From Galbula dea (Eukaryota; Chordata; Aves; Piciformes; Galbulidae): a DNA stretch of 64,000 nt. Location of the stretch: positions 1,364,001-1,428,000 of the forward strand of contig VWZX01008606.1 of assembly GCA_013399015.1 (NCBI GenBank), in the 5' to 3' direction. The position numbers were made by a program, and so were the translations under genes. Below, one piece after another: positions 27,208 to 38,597 of the stretch. Every line of letters begins with the position of its first letter. The stretch's first letter is position 1. The notes under the pieces are model-generated. The model had not been told where the DNA came from. It was given only the letters and a program-made list of their open reading frames with translations, and did not search any database.

Positions 27208-29618
27208 GTAAGAGATTTACATGTTTATGGTGCTAAACTAGTAATGAAATATTGCTTTAACTGGTTTCATGTTTTTATTGGTTTAAATCTTTTTGGAAGT
27301 ATTGTAGTGAAAGCCATTCTGTTGATGGAAAATTCTTCTGAAACACCATTTCTTGTTGCCACACAGGGGTGACATCTTCCTAGGAAGGTACATGATAACT
27401 CCAAAACACAGACTGTAGCTAATGTAGGATTTCATTTCTTTTCATCCTGTCACACCAGAACTATTAAACTCTGAGACAGATAGAAACACTGATAAATAAA
27501 TGTAGACACCTGGTATGATAAACACCTTTCCAAATGGTCACCATTGTGTAGGTGTTTGCAGGTGAATGAGGAGACAGGTTGGTAGCAGTGACTCGTTCTT
27601 CATGCTGCTGCTTAGGAACTGCACCCCTCTTTCCTTAGCTCTTCATTTTTTTCCCCTCTCCTTGTGTTTTTAAATCTGTTTTATTGTATCCCCCCCACCT
27701 CTTTAGAATGTGCTTATGTTTCTTGGGTGTGGTACCTGTTTCTCTGTAGACTTCATGTGCACTCCTGTAGCCTTTTCATCTGGCACAGCAGGACAGTTCC
27801 TCCCTTTTTAGCAGTCAGGTCCATTGCGTCAGCCCACGGATGGGGTTTCTGTTCCTTGGGGTTTTTGTTCCTTCCTTCTGATCTCTTGGAAGGGGTTACA
27901 TGGGAAGCAAAACATCTTCCTCACAAACTTCAAAGAGGAGTAATGAGATAAGTATAGTCAAGCTAAAAAGTATTTATTCAGTAGTCAGGAATTCTTCACA
28001 TCTTGAGTGCTCTTAGATCTTTGCTACATATGTTGAATGTTGGATTTGGATGAACTGTTGCTGCTGCTTAGTGCTGGAGTAATCATTACCATTCAGACAG
28101 TGATGCTGCCTGTGGAGAAAAGGTAGCTGAAATTCAGGAAAATATCTACTTGCAGCTCATTTTTCCTTCAGACTCTCGATACAACCACGATTCAGAGGGG
28201 GCAAGAAATACCCATGTCAACTTTAATTGTGGTTTTTGCATCTTCCTTGCATCACAGGGCAGAAAGGGATACTAAACCTCATCTCCTGACAAAAACTCTT
28301 TCAAAAGAAGAGTTTTAAATGCCAAAATGTCTTAGTCTTCCTGCAGAGATTAGCAGAAAGCTGTGGGACAGAAGCTCCTGGGGGAATAGGAACACTCTAA
28401 TCTCTTAGTAATGTTCTTAATACAACTCCAATGGCAATCAGCTATGAGTAGGCTTTTTATCTCCCCCACTTTTTCTTAAAGCTACATTTAAATGTAAATT
28501 TGAATGAAGTTTTCCTTTTCTGTGCCCAATTTGTAGATACTTTAGGAAATAATTTAAATTCCATGTTATTGTGGCAGGTCACAGTATTATTTTTTTTCCT
28601 CTGTGGTTTTGAAACAAATCAATATTGTTAGAGAGGAATATGGGCTTAGATTCACGTGATAACTCTTAATTGTGGTAGAAGCAGGAGGTCTGCAGATGTG
28701 TCCTCTCTGCATGCAGAGGACATGCCCTTGGTTATGAGCTGAGAGCAATCTGGGAACCCCAGCACTGCACTGAAACTTTTTTTTTTTGTAATACATAATA
28801 GGTCACATCTAAACTGCATATTTTCCTTTAAAGCAAATACTGCTTTCCCATGTAATAAGCCAAATAAAATAAAATACCAAGAAGAGACTTGTTGATAAAG
28901 AAGAGCAACAACAAAAAAAAGAGTTGAGATAGTTTATTTCAGCCTTGTCAAGCTCTCACTGCAGCTTTTTTAATGGCTGGAACATGCTTTTTAGTGGAAA
29001 GTGAAATACAGTGTCAAAAATATGCAAATAATAATGTTTATAAAGCTGTTTATGTGGCACTTCGAGCAGTTACTCAGATGCCTAATTTGTTCCTCTGTCC
29101 CCCTTTATTTGGATAGCAAAGTCATTTTATTTGTTTCCTATGTGTAAGATAGAAAGGTATGGACTTACTTCAGTAAAACCATGTTAACAATCCCTGGGAG
29201 ATGCTGGAATGTGAAGATGCTGTGCACCTGGAAAAAGAACAGAGTCCTTTACATCCTCAGTCCCTACATAAATTGCACAGGGATGCAAAGCAACAGTAAA
29301 CCCAATTCTTGAGAACAGAAATGACTGTCCAAATAAACAGTTCCAGATAAATGGTCTCCAAAATAATAACTTCCTGCTTACATTCAATAAAAATGGGAAC
29401 ATTTATTAGGAGATGAGTTTGCTGACTTCTGTTATATATTAAGTCCATGTTTGGATGCTCTCACATTCAATGAGAGACATTGAAAAATGTTAACTGCAAG
29501 TTGCCTGCTCTTATGTGCATGAGGAAGTGCAGAGATTTACTTTGTGCATCTGTATCCTAAAACAAGCAGAGTAATTTTTGGGTGGAAAACAAAAAAAACC
29601 CTTTATTTTTATTTGCAG
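27208..29618 (+). other. GULP1: GULP1 intron, about 2.4 kb
   Basis: The intron runs from gtaag to a pyrimidine/A-rich acceptor ending tttgcag. I see no repeat element in it except short homopolymer runs (poly-T near 28590, poly-A near 28910). ORFs on either strand look like chance. Confidence 0.9.
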
Positions 29619-29756
29619 GAGGTGCAGCACAACTGTCAACTCCACAGGATATCATTTTGTGCTGATGATAAAACTGACAAGAGGATATTTACTTTCATAT
29701 GCAAAGACTCAGAATCAAATAAGCATCTGTGCTATGTGTTTGACAGTGAAAAGTGT
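29619..29756 (+). CDS. GULP1: GULP1 coding exon, PTB core (residues 88-133)
   Basis: The exon is 138 nt, phase 0 at both ends, 46 codons. It begins EVQHNCQLHRISFCADDKTD and ends FDSEKC. It encodes the later beta strands of the PTB domain, including the segment KRIFTFICKD and the following strand HLCYVF. In PTB domains this region builds the groove that takes the NPxY peptide. The acceptor is atttgcag at 29611-29618; the donor is gtaagt at 29757. It looks identical to the mammalian peptide. Reading through the donor would add about 23 unrelated codons before a stop, so intron retention would truncate the PTB domain. Confidence 0.98.
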
Positions 29757-32700
29757 GTAAGTATGCAAGAGGCTTTAAAGGAATCTGGGTGCCTCACAAG
29801 CTTTGCTTGTTCTGGTTTGGGATAAAAGAGAAATGGTTAATGAAGGCACTTGTCATAGAAGCATAGGATCATTATGGTTGGAAGTGACTTCTGAGATAGT
29901 CTAGTCCAGCCATCCACCCAACACTACCATGCTCACCACTAAACCCTGTCCCCAAGCACCACATCTACATGGTTTTTGAACACTTCCAGGGGTGGTGACT
30001 CCACCACCTCCCTGGGCAGCCTGTGCCAGTGCCTGATAATAACCCTCTGGGCAAAGAAATTTTTCCAAAGATCCAATCTGAACAACTGGAGCAACTTGAA
30101 GGCTCTTGCCTTGTCATTTGTTACCTGGGAGAAGAGACCAAGCCCCACCTTACTACCACCTCCTTTCAGGTAGTTGTAGAGCGAGAAGGTCTCCTCTGAG
30201 CCTCCTCTTCTCCAGGCTAAACAACACCAGTTCCCTTAGTTGCTCCTCATCACACTTGTGCTCTAGACCCTTCACCGACTTTGCTGCCCTCCTGTGAACA
30301 CACTCCAGCACCTCAATGTCCTTCCTGTAGTGAGGAGCCCAAAACTGAAAACAATACTTGAGGTGTGGCCTCACCAGCGTACAAAGGGACAGATACCTCC
30401 CTAACCCTGCTGGCCACACTAGTGCTGATCCAAGCCAGGATGCTGTTGGCCTTCTTGGCCACCTGAGGCACACTGCTGGCTCATCTTCAGCCCCTGTCAA
30501 CCAAAACCCCGAGGCCTTTCAGGCCAAAATAATGCCTTGTAATCCAGATGCATTCATTTGAAGGAGAACCTTTTTCTTCATTGCTCTGAGGTGGTTTTCA
30601 GGGACAATCCTTCTTATTACCCAGCTCAATACCCTAGTCCAGGCATTTGCACTGCTCTCAGAGCACAGACTCCATCCCATCAAGCTTGAAATGTTTGCAC
30701 AGCTGCTTTGCAGAGATTGCTGCAACCCTGTAGCTGAGATACCCTCTCAGGTTCTTCTGCTGATGGATCTGCCTCAAATTTATTGTAGGGTTTTTTTTCT
30801 TCCCACCAAGGTTCCCCCTTCTCTACTCCCTCCCCCTTGCCACATCTCTCAGGTTTGTTAATGCCATGATGCACTAGCAGAGAATTCATTCCATCAACCA
30901 CTGACATTCTCTAGTGTCTGAGATAGAATGGAGCAACTGTTCCAAAATGTGCAATAGCAGGAAAACATTCCTTTAGGACAGGAAATGGAGAAAGTGGTAT
31001 TTGGCTGAAACAGGCTGATGTGTTTACCCTGAAAGTAATTAACAAATAAAAACATTGGAATCAACAGCAAAAATGGATGTTTAGGGGTTGGTATAATCTG
31101 GAACATTTCTTTCTTGGTTTATCCTGGAGGAGGTGAGGCATCATACAAAGGAAGCAATATAAAATAATACTGAGGAAGCCATTTTTTTATTTAATTTGTT
31201 CAGAAAAAGATGCATATTCACTTCTCTGTCTGTATGTTCTTAGGCAGCATTATGTGTTACTTCACAGGGTTTGTTGTTCACCTGAGTTGCCCTAGTGCTT
31301 TCAGTGGATATTGTTCAGATTTGCTACATAGATCTGTTCATTTCTCTTCACATGTCTGTCCTGTGCCTTTTTCAAGCATTCCTGTGATTTTTAAATTGCC
31401 CTTTCAGTCTCTGCACACTGACACCATTTTTTTTTCCAGCCCAATGCATCATCTCTTCTTCTTTCTAACCTGATATGTCACTCACTCACTGTACTTTTTT
31501 CCTGTTTCAGACTTTGTCCATAGTTTCTAGTTCTTTTGTTCATTGTTTCTAGTGCTCTCAGATTTCAGAGGAATCTACCTCAGTTGGTACTTCTCATTTC
31601 AACCACCCTTCATCCTTCCAAGAAGATAGGACTGCATACTCCTAGTGTCTGTCACACTTTTCTTTTACTAACATAAATGGTTATTCTTTTTTCTAAAGCA
31701 GTCCTAGTTCAGCTTTTTTTTGGTCTCATTCAGTCTGATTTGATTAAAGTAATTTCTTCATGAGTTTTTTGAGGGATTGGGTTGGGTTCTTTTTGTCTGT
31801 TTTTAAAATAATGGTGGCAATATGTTGTTGGGTTTTTTCACAGTAAAGAGAGAGAGAGGTTAATTCCCCACTCCTGTACGACTCAGGTCTTCACACACCT
31901 CTGCTGACTGGCTTCACTGTTGCACTGATGGATAAGAGAGTTATCAGACTGTGTACCATGGTTATGCATCCAGCCCTTCATGTTTTTACTGCTAGTGAAG
32001 GAACAATATTCTTGGCATTGAGTGGAATGCTCTGCTTTCATGAGAAGTAACCAATTTCAGGTGTTCATCTCAATAAAGAAGAGAAAATTCTGGTTTAGCT
32101 TTAGCCAGCTTGTTTAATCTGACTTTACTTTCTTGCCAAATTGTTCAGAAAGATGAAAAAGTTAATTCTTTCCTGTGTTCACTTTAATTATTAAAGTTCT
32201 AAGCAAATGTCATATCCATGTGTTCACCTTTTAGTGGTGCCTTTTCAAGTCAGCACTTTCTTTCTGAAATCTTGGTTTCCTCAACCAACTTCTTGTACAC
32301 TTATTTTTACCCTTTTTTTTTTAAAGCAATTTTCTGCATCAACTGTATATACATGATGCAAATCAGCACAGAACTGAAGGTATTTTGCACATGGAAATGC
32401 AAATTGTGTTTGGATTTTTGTAATCAGCATTACTTGCTCAGATTAAATACATTTCTTTACAGTATGCTGGGTGAGGTTTTAATATGAAAATGTCACTTCC
32501 TTAAAGCTAAATTTATTTATTTAATGATTAAAAAGGCTTTATTTGCTTCAGGAATCATGTTAAGTATTGCTTTGAAATCACTAGAAATCATCAGGAAATG
32601 ACATACTCCATAAGCTATCTCTATTTATGGAAATTGGAGGCATAACTTTATACTAAAAATTAGCTAATTTTCTTCTGCCTCTTCAGTCTCCCTCCTTTAG

Positions 32701-32911
32701 TTGAAGATTTTGAAGTTGCCTTCATAGCATTTTCTGGCAAGACATTTTGCTGAAGTGTTTGCTGTGTTCCAGCAGTGCTGACTTCATGATGGATGAAGCA
32801 AATCCTTTAAGCACAAGGCCTGGTGTCAAGTATTCTGTGTTTGTCTGCAATGAATGATATGATATGAAATATATCTGACCTACTAATTTCAATCTTATGT
32901 CTTATGTAAAG
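29757..32911 (+). other. GULP1: GULP1 intron, about 3.2 kb
   Basis: The intron runs from gtaagt to an acceptor ending gtaaag at 32911. It holds a long minus-oriented CR1 fragment (29852-30525) soon after the donor. The rest (30526-32911) is AT-rich unique sequence with short poly-T runs; nothing else was recognised. Confidence 0.9.
29852..30525 (-). mobile_element. CR1 LINE fragment, minus strand
   Basis: The minus strand encodes CR1 ORF2 C-terminal words (LVRPHLKYCFQFWAP, ELVLFSLEKRRLRGDLLALQ, HWHRLPREVVESPPLEVF), then the 3' UTR to tcatagaagcatagg at the plus-strand left end. The frame is broken. It begins about 95 bp after the donor at 29757. Confidence 0.93.
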
Positions 32912-33028
32912 GCAGAAGAGATAACTTTAACAATTGGTCAAGCCTTTGACTTAGCTTACAGGAAATTTCTGGAGTCTGGAGGAAAAGATGTTGAAACAAG
33001 GAAACAAATTGCAGCTTTACAGAAAAGA
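32912..33028 (+). CDS. GULP1: GULP1 coding exon, PTB C-terminal helix and start of coiled coil (residues 134-172)
   Basis: The exon is 117 nt, phase 0 at both ends, 39 codons. It begins AEEITLTIGQAFDLAYRKFL and ends AALQKR. The first half is the long C-terminal helix that closes the PTB fold; the second half (ESGGKDVETRKQI onward) enters the coiled coil. I chose the acceptor AG at 32910-32911 because it keeps the conserved Ala before EE; a second AG at 32914-32915 would drop that residue. The donor is gtaagt at 33029. One change from the mammalian sequence as I recall it is Ala for Gly before LQKR. Confidence 0.97.
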
Positions 33029-33419
33029 GTAAGTTCTGACCTGGGCTTTCTTTAAGAGATCAAAGAATATGCTACTGTATTTGTGTGATCTGCTTTCTGT
33101 GACAGCAGAATTGCCAGCATCATTCTCAGATTGCTGAGAACTGCAACAGACACAAAAGTGAAAACAGACCTGGTGACTGTGAAAACAGTATTTTGTGTTT
33201 TGCTGTCTTGCAAAGCCATCAAAGAGAAAAGCAGGGTTGAAACATACCAGAAATTGAATTGTTTTCTTTGTAATGAGATATTTCTTTATTTTAAATAGTT
33301 AAAAGTTAAATATTGCTTGTAAATCACCACGTCTCAGCTAAAACTTAACTGTCAGTGGACACTGTTGTTGCAATGAATGACTGTCCCAATAGCTGTTGCA
33401 ATAACCACTTGCTTTGTAG
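33029..33419 (+). other. GULP1: GULP1 short intron, 391 bp
   Basis: This is the shortest intron in the window, running from gtaagt to tttgtag. It separates two exons that together encode the coiled coil. No repeat or RNA gene was seen. Confidence 0.95.
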
Positions 33420-33512
33420 ATTCAAGAATTAGAAACTGAAAACACAGAACTGAAAAATAAAGTTCAAGATTTGGAAAACCAGTTAAGAATAACACAAGTC
33501 CATGCATCTCCA
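33420..33512 (+). CDS. GULP1: GULP1 coding exon, coiled coil (residues 173-203)
   Basis: The exon is 93 nt, phase 0 at both ends, 31 codons. It begins IQELETENTELKNKVQDLEN and ends QVHASP. Leu, Ile and Val residues are spaced in heptads and continue the coiled coil begun in the previous exon. In this family that segment mediates homodimerisation. The acceptor is ctttgtag at 33412-33419; the donor is gtaagt at 33513. The last five residues already diverge from mammals as I recall them, marking the start of the flexible linker. Confidence 0.97.
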
Positions 33513-34610
33513 GTAAGTACATGAACACAACTCTTCTATCTGAAGTCACTCTAAACTTATAATCATGATGTTATATTAGGATTCATGCTCTTTCCAGTGA
33601 TTGTGATTAACATAGAGTGATCATGTAACATATCTGTTGAAATGCAGCAGTGAAGTAACAGGAAGATTGTGACCAGCCAACAAAAATGCAAATTACAGTG
33701 TCTTAACCTGTGGTCTTTTAATCCCTTGTCATACCTATTTGTTGCTGTGTAAAGACAGTAAATGCTGACTCTAGTAGACATTTAAACATGCCAGCTGAGA
33801 ACACTTAAAGGGTCTTGTTCACAGATGCTACTTGGGTTTTTTTTCTAGGAACTTTTCTGTCACCAATATGTTATTACTTACATCTGGCAGTTTCTAAATG
33901 ACTGAAAAATTTTTGTCTGTCTTTCCAAGGAGTCATTAAGTGTCAGGGACTAACAGTGGGGAAGGTAAAAAGGCACAAGTGCACATTCCTCATCTTTCTA
34001 CTAATGCTTTCCTTAGTTCCTACAGATGATCACAACAAAAGTATTTTTCAAGGACTGACAGTTATTTAGGACCTCTGAACATTCAGGTTGCATTGCAGAC
34101 TGGTCCTCATGACTCCCCTCTTCTTACAAGTGTATTCCATCTATACAGCATTAGGGAACTGTCAAAGTACATTAAGTTTCTTAATGTGTAGCAAAATAGT
34201 ATATGGACTGCTTCTAAGCTGTACACTTTGGGCTGCCTTGGTCCTGCCCTGGATGTGCACTGTTTCACTTTAAATGGATGGTTAGAAATTTGGGCAATGG
34301 AGAAGTCATGTTTGTAGTGGTGAGGATAATTTTTTAAAGGGTGTTTGTACACTCCCTTGTTATTGAATAGATGGTGGTTCCCATGTGGAACTGTCATTGC
34401 ATTTTACTAAAACCTGTTTAGAGGAGAGAGCACCATAAATCATAAATCCTGCCTAACTGCCACTGTGAAAGTTGTAAATTATGGATGTCTTCTCCATTCA
34501 GTGATAGGTAATCCATTTATTGCTAGAGTTAAAATCAATTTAATCAATTCTTTAATATTTTCTTTTCCTCAGTTGGGATGGCAGCTAATTTATTTTTATG
34601 TATGAGTGTA

Positions 34611-34663
34611 ATCATAGAATCATTAAGGTTGGAAAAGACCTCCAAAATCTTCAAGTCCAACCA
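34611..34663 (-). mobile_element. Short CR1 3' end, minus strand
   Basis: Only about 53 bp, starting atcatagaatcattaaggtt and including ggaaaagacctccaa: the terminal part of a CR1 3' UTR. Confidence 0.85.
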
Positions 34664-35230
34664 TATAATAACTAAATGTATCTTCTGAGTTCAATTAAAC
34701 AGGCTCTTGAGTCTCTTGTGATAGATGCATTTTTCTCACATTTAAATGAAGAACTTTGGTAATTGCATTTAGCAAAAAAAAAAAGCAAATTAAAGAAAAG
34801 AATTAATAGTGACCAAAAACTGTCCTGCAGTTTGTGATTTGTCTTGTAAGACAATAGTGTCTTATTCTTTTAATAAAGAGTTAAGGTCTAGCTTTATAAC
34901 TTGGCCAGCCAGGGATAAATTCTCTCCCTTGTTAATTGCTATTGGTACAATGAATATGCAACTTGCTGAAATAGCACTTCTGCTACAACCAAATTACAGA
35001 GTATTGATAATTATTCATATTAAAATATGAATTCATTTTAATAAATCACTACTGCTTTTCACACATAGTTTTATTGCCTTATTTACTCCTTAATCTTTAA
35101 AAAGAAAACCAGAAACATCTCCTGTCACAAATTTCTGAGTTTCCTCCTGATTAGAATTGCAGTAAGAGGTGTCTAACAGCCTAATTAAATCAATTCTGCC
35201 ACAAAGTAGATTTATATGAATGAATAACTA

Positions 35231-35352
35231 TTGGAACAGGTTGCCCAGAGAGGGTGGAGCTATCTGTACTCCAAACTTCCCTGGACATGGTCCTGAGCAG
35301 CTTCAGCTGATTGGATCCTCTTACATGATTTCCTCTTACATGATTCTGTGAT
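35231..35352 (+). mobile_element. Degenerate CR1 3' fragment
   Basis: It starts ttggaacaggttgcccagag and ends tgattctgtgat, both CR1 words, but the middle is diverged and holds a short local duplication of tcttacatgatt. Confidence 0.75.
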
Positions 35353-37763
35353 CAGTTGTGCAAATAGCAATAAAATAAACAAAACTAACCACACCTTTTA
35401 GGGAAGTGTCTTCCTCAAATCTAGGAGCTTAACTGTACCCATCAAACACTCCCAACTTTTGTACCTGACCAAGAGAGATCCTTCAAGTAGGGTAGTTTTA
35501 AGCTAGAGTGTGTACATTGTAAATCAGAGCTCTTCATTGTGTTAGCAAAAGAGTTAAGTACATGCAAGTGCAACAGCTGGGTTGCAAGTAAAGGAAGGAG
35601 TGGTCCAGGGAGGTTATGAAGAGGCCTGGATGCAGGGAAGAGGAAGCATAAATAGTTTGAAGAAATTTTGAGTCCAATAAAGGGATTATAAATCAAGAGT
35701 GCCTGCAATAGCAGTGGATGTGATTTGATGATGCTTAACTCTTCTTTTCCTATGTGAGCAACAAATATGTATGAAAGAAGGAAATTACAAACAATCCATA
35801 AGACAATTGATTGCCTGTTACAGTTTGCAATGAATTTGATACACTTGGAATTCAAATCAACTATCAATTCAGGCCTGACTTTGCAAAATCTCTACTCCTC
35901 TTAGAAAAAAGCAGAAGTGGCACAAAGAATAGTTCCCTTTGCATCCACATAATTTCTGGGATGAAAAAGATCCCTTTGGTTTAAATAAAATTATTAAGAG
36001 AGGGTTCTTTTGAATTTAAGACTTTTATGGACTGTATTGTTCCAAATACCTGTACTGCTGCAGCTCTGTCTTCAAAGTTAGCCACAAATAATAGCAGCTC
36101 TGTCTTGTGGTCATTTTGTCAAGAGTAAAATTTTCAAGTCTGCTGATAGTATTTTGTTAAATAATGGAATGAAATAAAAATTACCTAAATGAAGCAGAAT
36201 ATCCACCATGGGGAATCAGACCTCATCCCAGTCAATTCCTAAGCAGTTCTGGTTAGATGGGAGAAAACTTGCTCCCCTGCAGATATATTCTTTGTGTTAC
36301 ATGCTCTTAACATAACATCATTATTCTCATGATTTGAAACAGATTTATTAAACTATAAATGTTGGGTTTCTCAGCTCTCATATCCATGCTATTGAATTAT
36401 GAAGAGATGCCAATGCCATACAAGAGCTTTCTGAGGCTTTTTTAGACATAATAAGTGATTTGATGTGTTTGTGTTTAGTTAATTGGAGCCAGCTACAACT
36501 CCTTGTCTCTGTCCAGTTTGAGGATGTTCTCTGTGCTGAGGCCTAGGGAAGGATTGTTTAATGATCCATGGAACCTTTCAGCCCTGCTACTTGCTAGCTA
36601 ATATCCTAAAAGTAGGTGTCCCATTAGTGGCATCACAGCCATTTGTAGAGAGATGTTCAGTGTGAGGATGGAAGAGGTGGTTATAAAGTTGCTTCTGTTT
36701 ATGCTTAAATATGCTTAATTGCCTTTTCATATCTTGTGCTTGCCTTTTTGGGTTTGGTTGTGTGCATACTGTTTGTACTTCCTCAACATCTGCCAGATGT
36801 GCTGAAGTGGTTTTCTTGTCTTGGAGGCTGTTGACTGTGCTCTTCCTGTAGTGATTAATGCATGGTCACAGAAACACTTGGGAATCAGCTGTTGATCTAG
36901 CAGTTCAGAAGTCAACACTAGCAACTTGATTAAAGAAGGATATGCTTAAAGAAGCAGAAGGTGTTGCCAGGGCCTGTGATGGCAGTTCACAGAGCATGAC
37001 AAATAGAAACATGGAAATCACATTGTGTGCTGTGTCCTCTTCTTCAATCCCCATCCCTGTGGAAGGGGAACTACAGGCTGTGAGATCTCAGGAGGCATCA
37101 TTTCAGGCTGACAGTGGGTGTGTGTTTTCCTTCCCCATGAGAGAAGACTTAGGTCTTAAAACTAGAAACTGAAGTTTTTACTATTTAGTGCACCTGCAGC
37201 ATGAAACAGCACTGTTAGAGAGACCAAGTGATGTCACTGTCATGCTTTATTTGTTAAAACACCAATGTAAGGCAGACTGTCTTTCCCACATGTCAGTAAC
37301 TGAGAAACCATAGTATCATTTGTATGCAGTGCCAATCTGTTATTTCTTTACTCCTGTGTCTTCCTTCTGAAGTGGATTGATTTTTTTGTCTTTAATTATT
37401 CTAGACACATTAGTTTTCCCAATAAGTTTTAATGAAATGAAGCAGGTAGAAAATGCCTCCAGAAATTTGAAGTTCAGGTTTTCTGGTGGTGTTTCACTGA
37501 CCTTTGACACATTTCTGTCTTTTCTGACAGTGAAACTAAAGCTCAGGTCTTCTGATTCCTAGCTGTTTCTCCCATGAACAGGACCAGATTGCATCTCCTG
37601 TTCTCACTTCAGTATGAAAAAGACAATAGACTCTGAAAGCATCTTAAAACTGTGGATTAGGAACTTCATACATATATATATAGTTTTAAATGTTTGGCTT
37701 ATTGCACATTTTAAGAACTAGTTTCAGCATGTTTCGGTTCTAAGTAGATACATCCAGACTATC

Positions 37764-38597
37764 ACCCATGTCCTGGGCTGCATCCCCAGCAGTGTTGGCC
37801 AGCAGGTCAAAGGAGGGGATTCTGCCCCTCTGCTTCACTCAGGTGAGACCTCATCTGCAGTGCTGAGTCCAGCTCTGGAGTCCTCAGCACAGGACAGATA
37901 CAAACCTGGGTTCAGAGGAAGCAATAAAAATGGTACAAAGGCCAGAACCCCTCTGCTGTGAGGACAGACTGAAAGAGTTGGGGTTGTTCAGCCTGGAGAG
38001 GAGAAGGCTCCAGGGAGACCTTAGTGCAGCCATTCAGTACTTTAAGGGGAATATAAGAAAGATGGGGACAGACTTTTTGGCAGGGCCTGATGTGACAGGA
38101 CAAGAGGTGATGGCTTTAAACTAAAAGAGGGAGATTTAGACTANGGACCTGGGTTCAGAGGAAGCAATAAAAATGGTCCAAGGGCCAGAACCCCTCTGCT
38201 GTGAGGACAGACTGAGAGGGTTGTGGTTGTTCAACCTGGAGAGGAGAAGGCTCCAGGGAGACCTTAGTGCAGCCATTCAGTACTTTAAGGGGAATATAAG
38301 AAAGATGGGGACAGACTTTTTGGCAGGGCCTGATGTGACAGGACAAGAGGTGATGGCTTTAAACTAAAAGAGGGAGATTTAGACTAGCAATAAGGAAGAA
38401 ATGTTTTACAATGAAGGTGGCGAGATACTGGTACAGTTTGCCCAGAGAAGTGGTAGGTGCCCCATCCCTGGAAACATTCCAGGTGTGGTTCTTTCAGAGT
38501 AACCTGATCTAGTTGTAGGTGTCCCTGCTGACCACAGGTTGGACTAGATGACCTTGAAAGGTTCCTTCCACCCCAAACCTTTCTATGAGTCTGTGAT
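37764..38597 (+). mobile_element. CR1 LINE fragment with internal tandem duplication
   Basis: This CR1 ORF2 C-terminal part includes LFSLERRRLQGDLSAAIQYF and is followed by the 3' UTR, ending ctatgagtctgtgat. Inside it a 240-bp block is repeated in tandem (see the separate entry). It is of a different CR1 subtype from the copies at 16-18 kb, judging by its divergent wording. Confidence 0.9.
37904..38386 (+). repeat. 243-bp tandem duplication within a CR1, joined at an N
   Basis: Copy A (37904-38143) and copy B (38147-38386) align without gaps at an offset of 243 bp, with only a handful of substitutions. Between them are N at 38144 and GG. Either a real local duplication or an assembly join error. 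Confidence 0.9.

Noticed and set aside
35442..35867. Minus-strand ORF of 141 codons
   Set aside because: No recognisable domain, hydrophobic random-like content and no promoter or splice context; deep in an intron.
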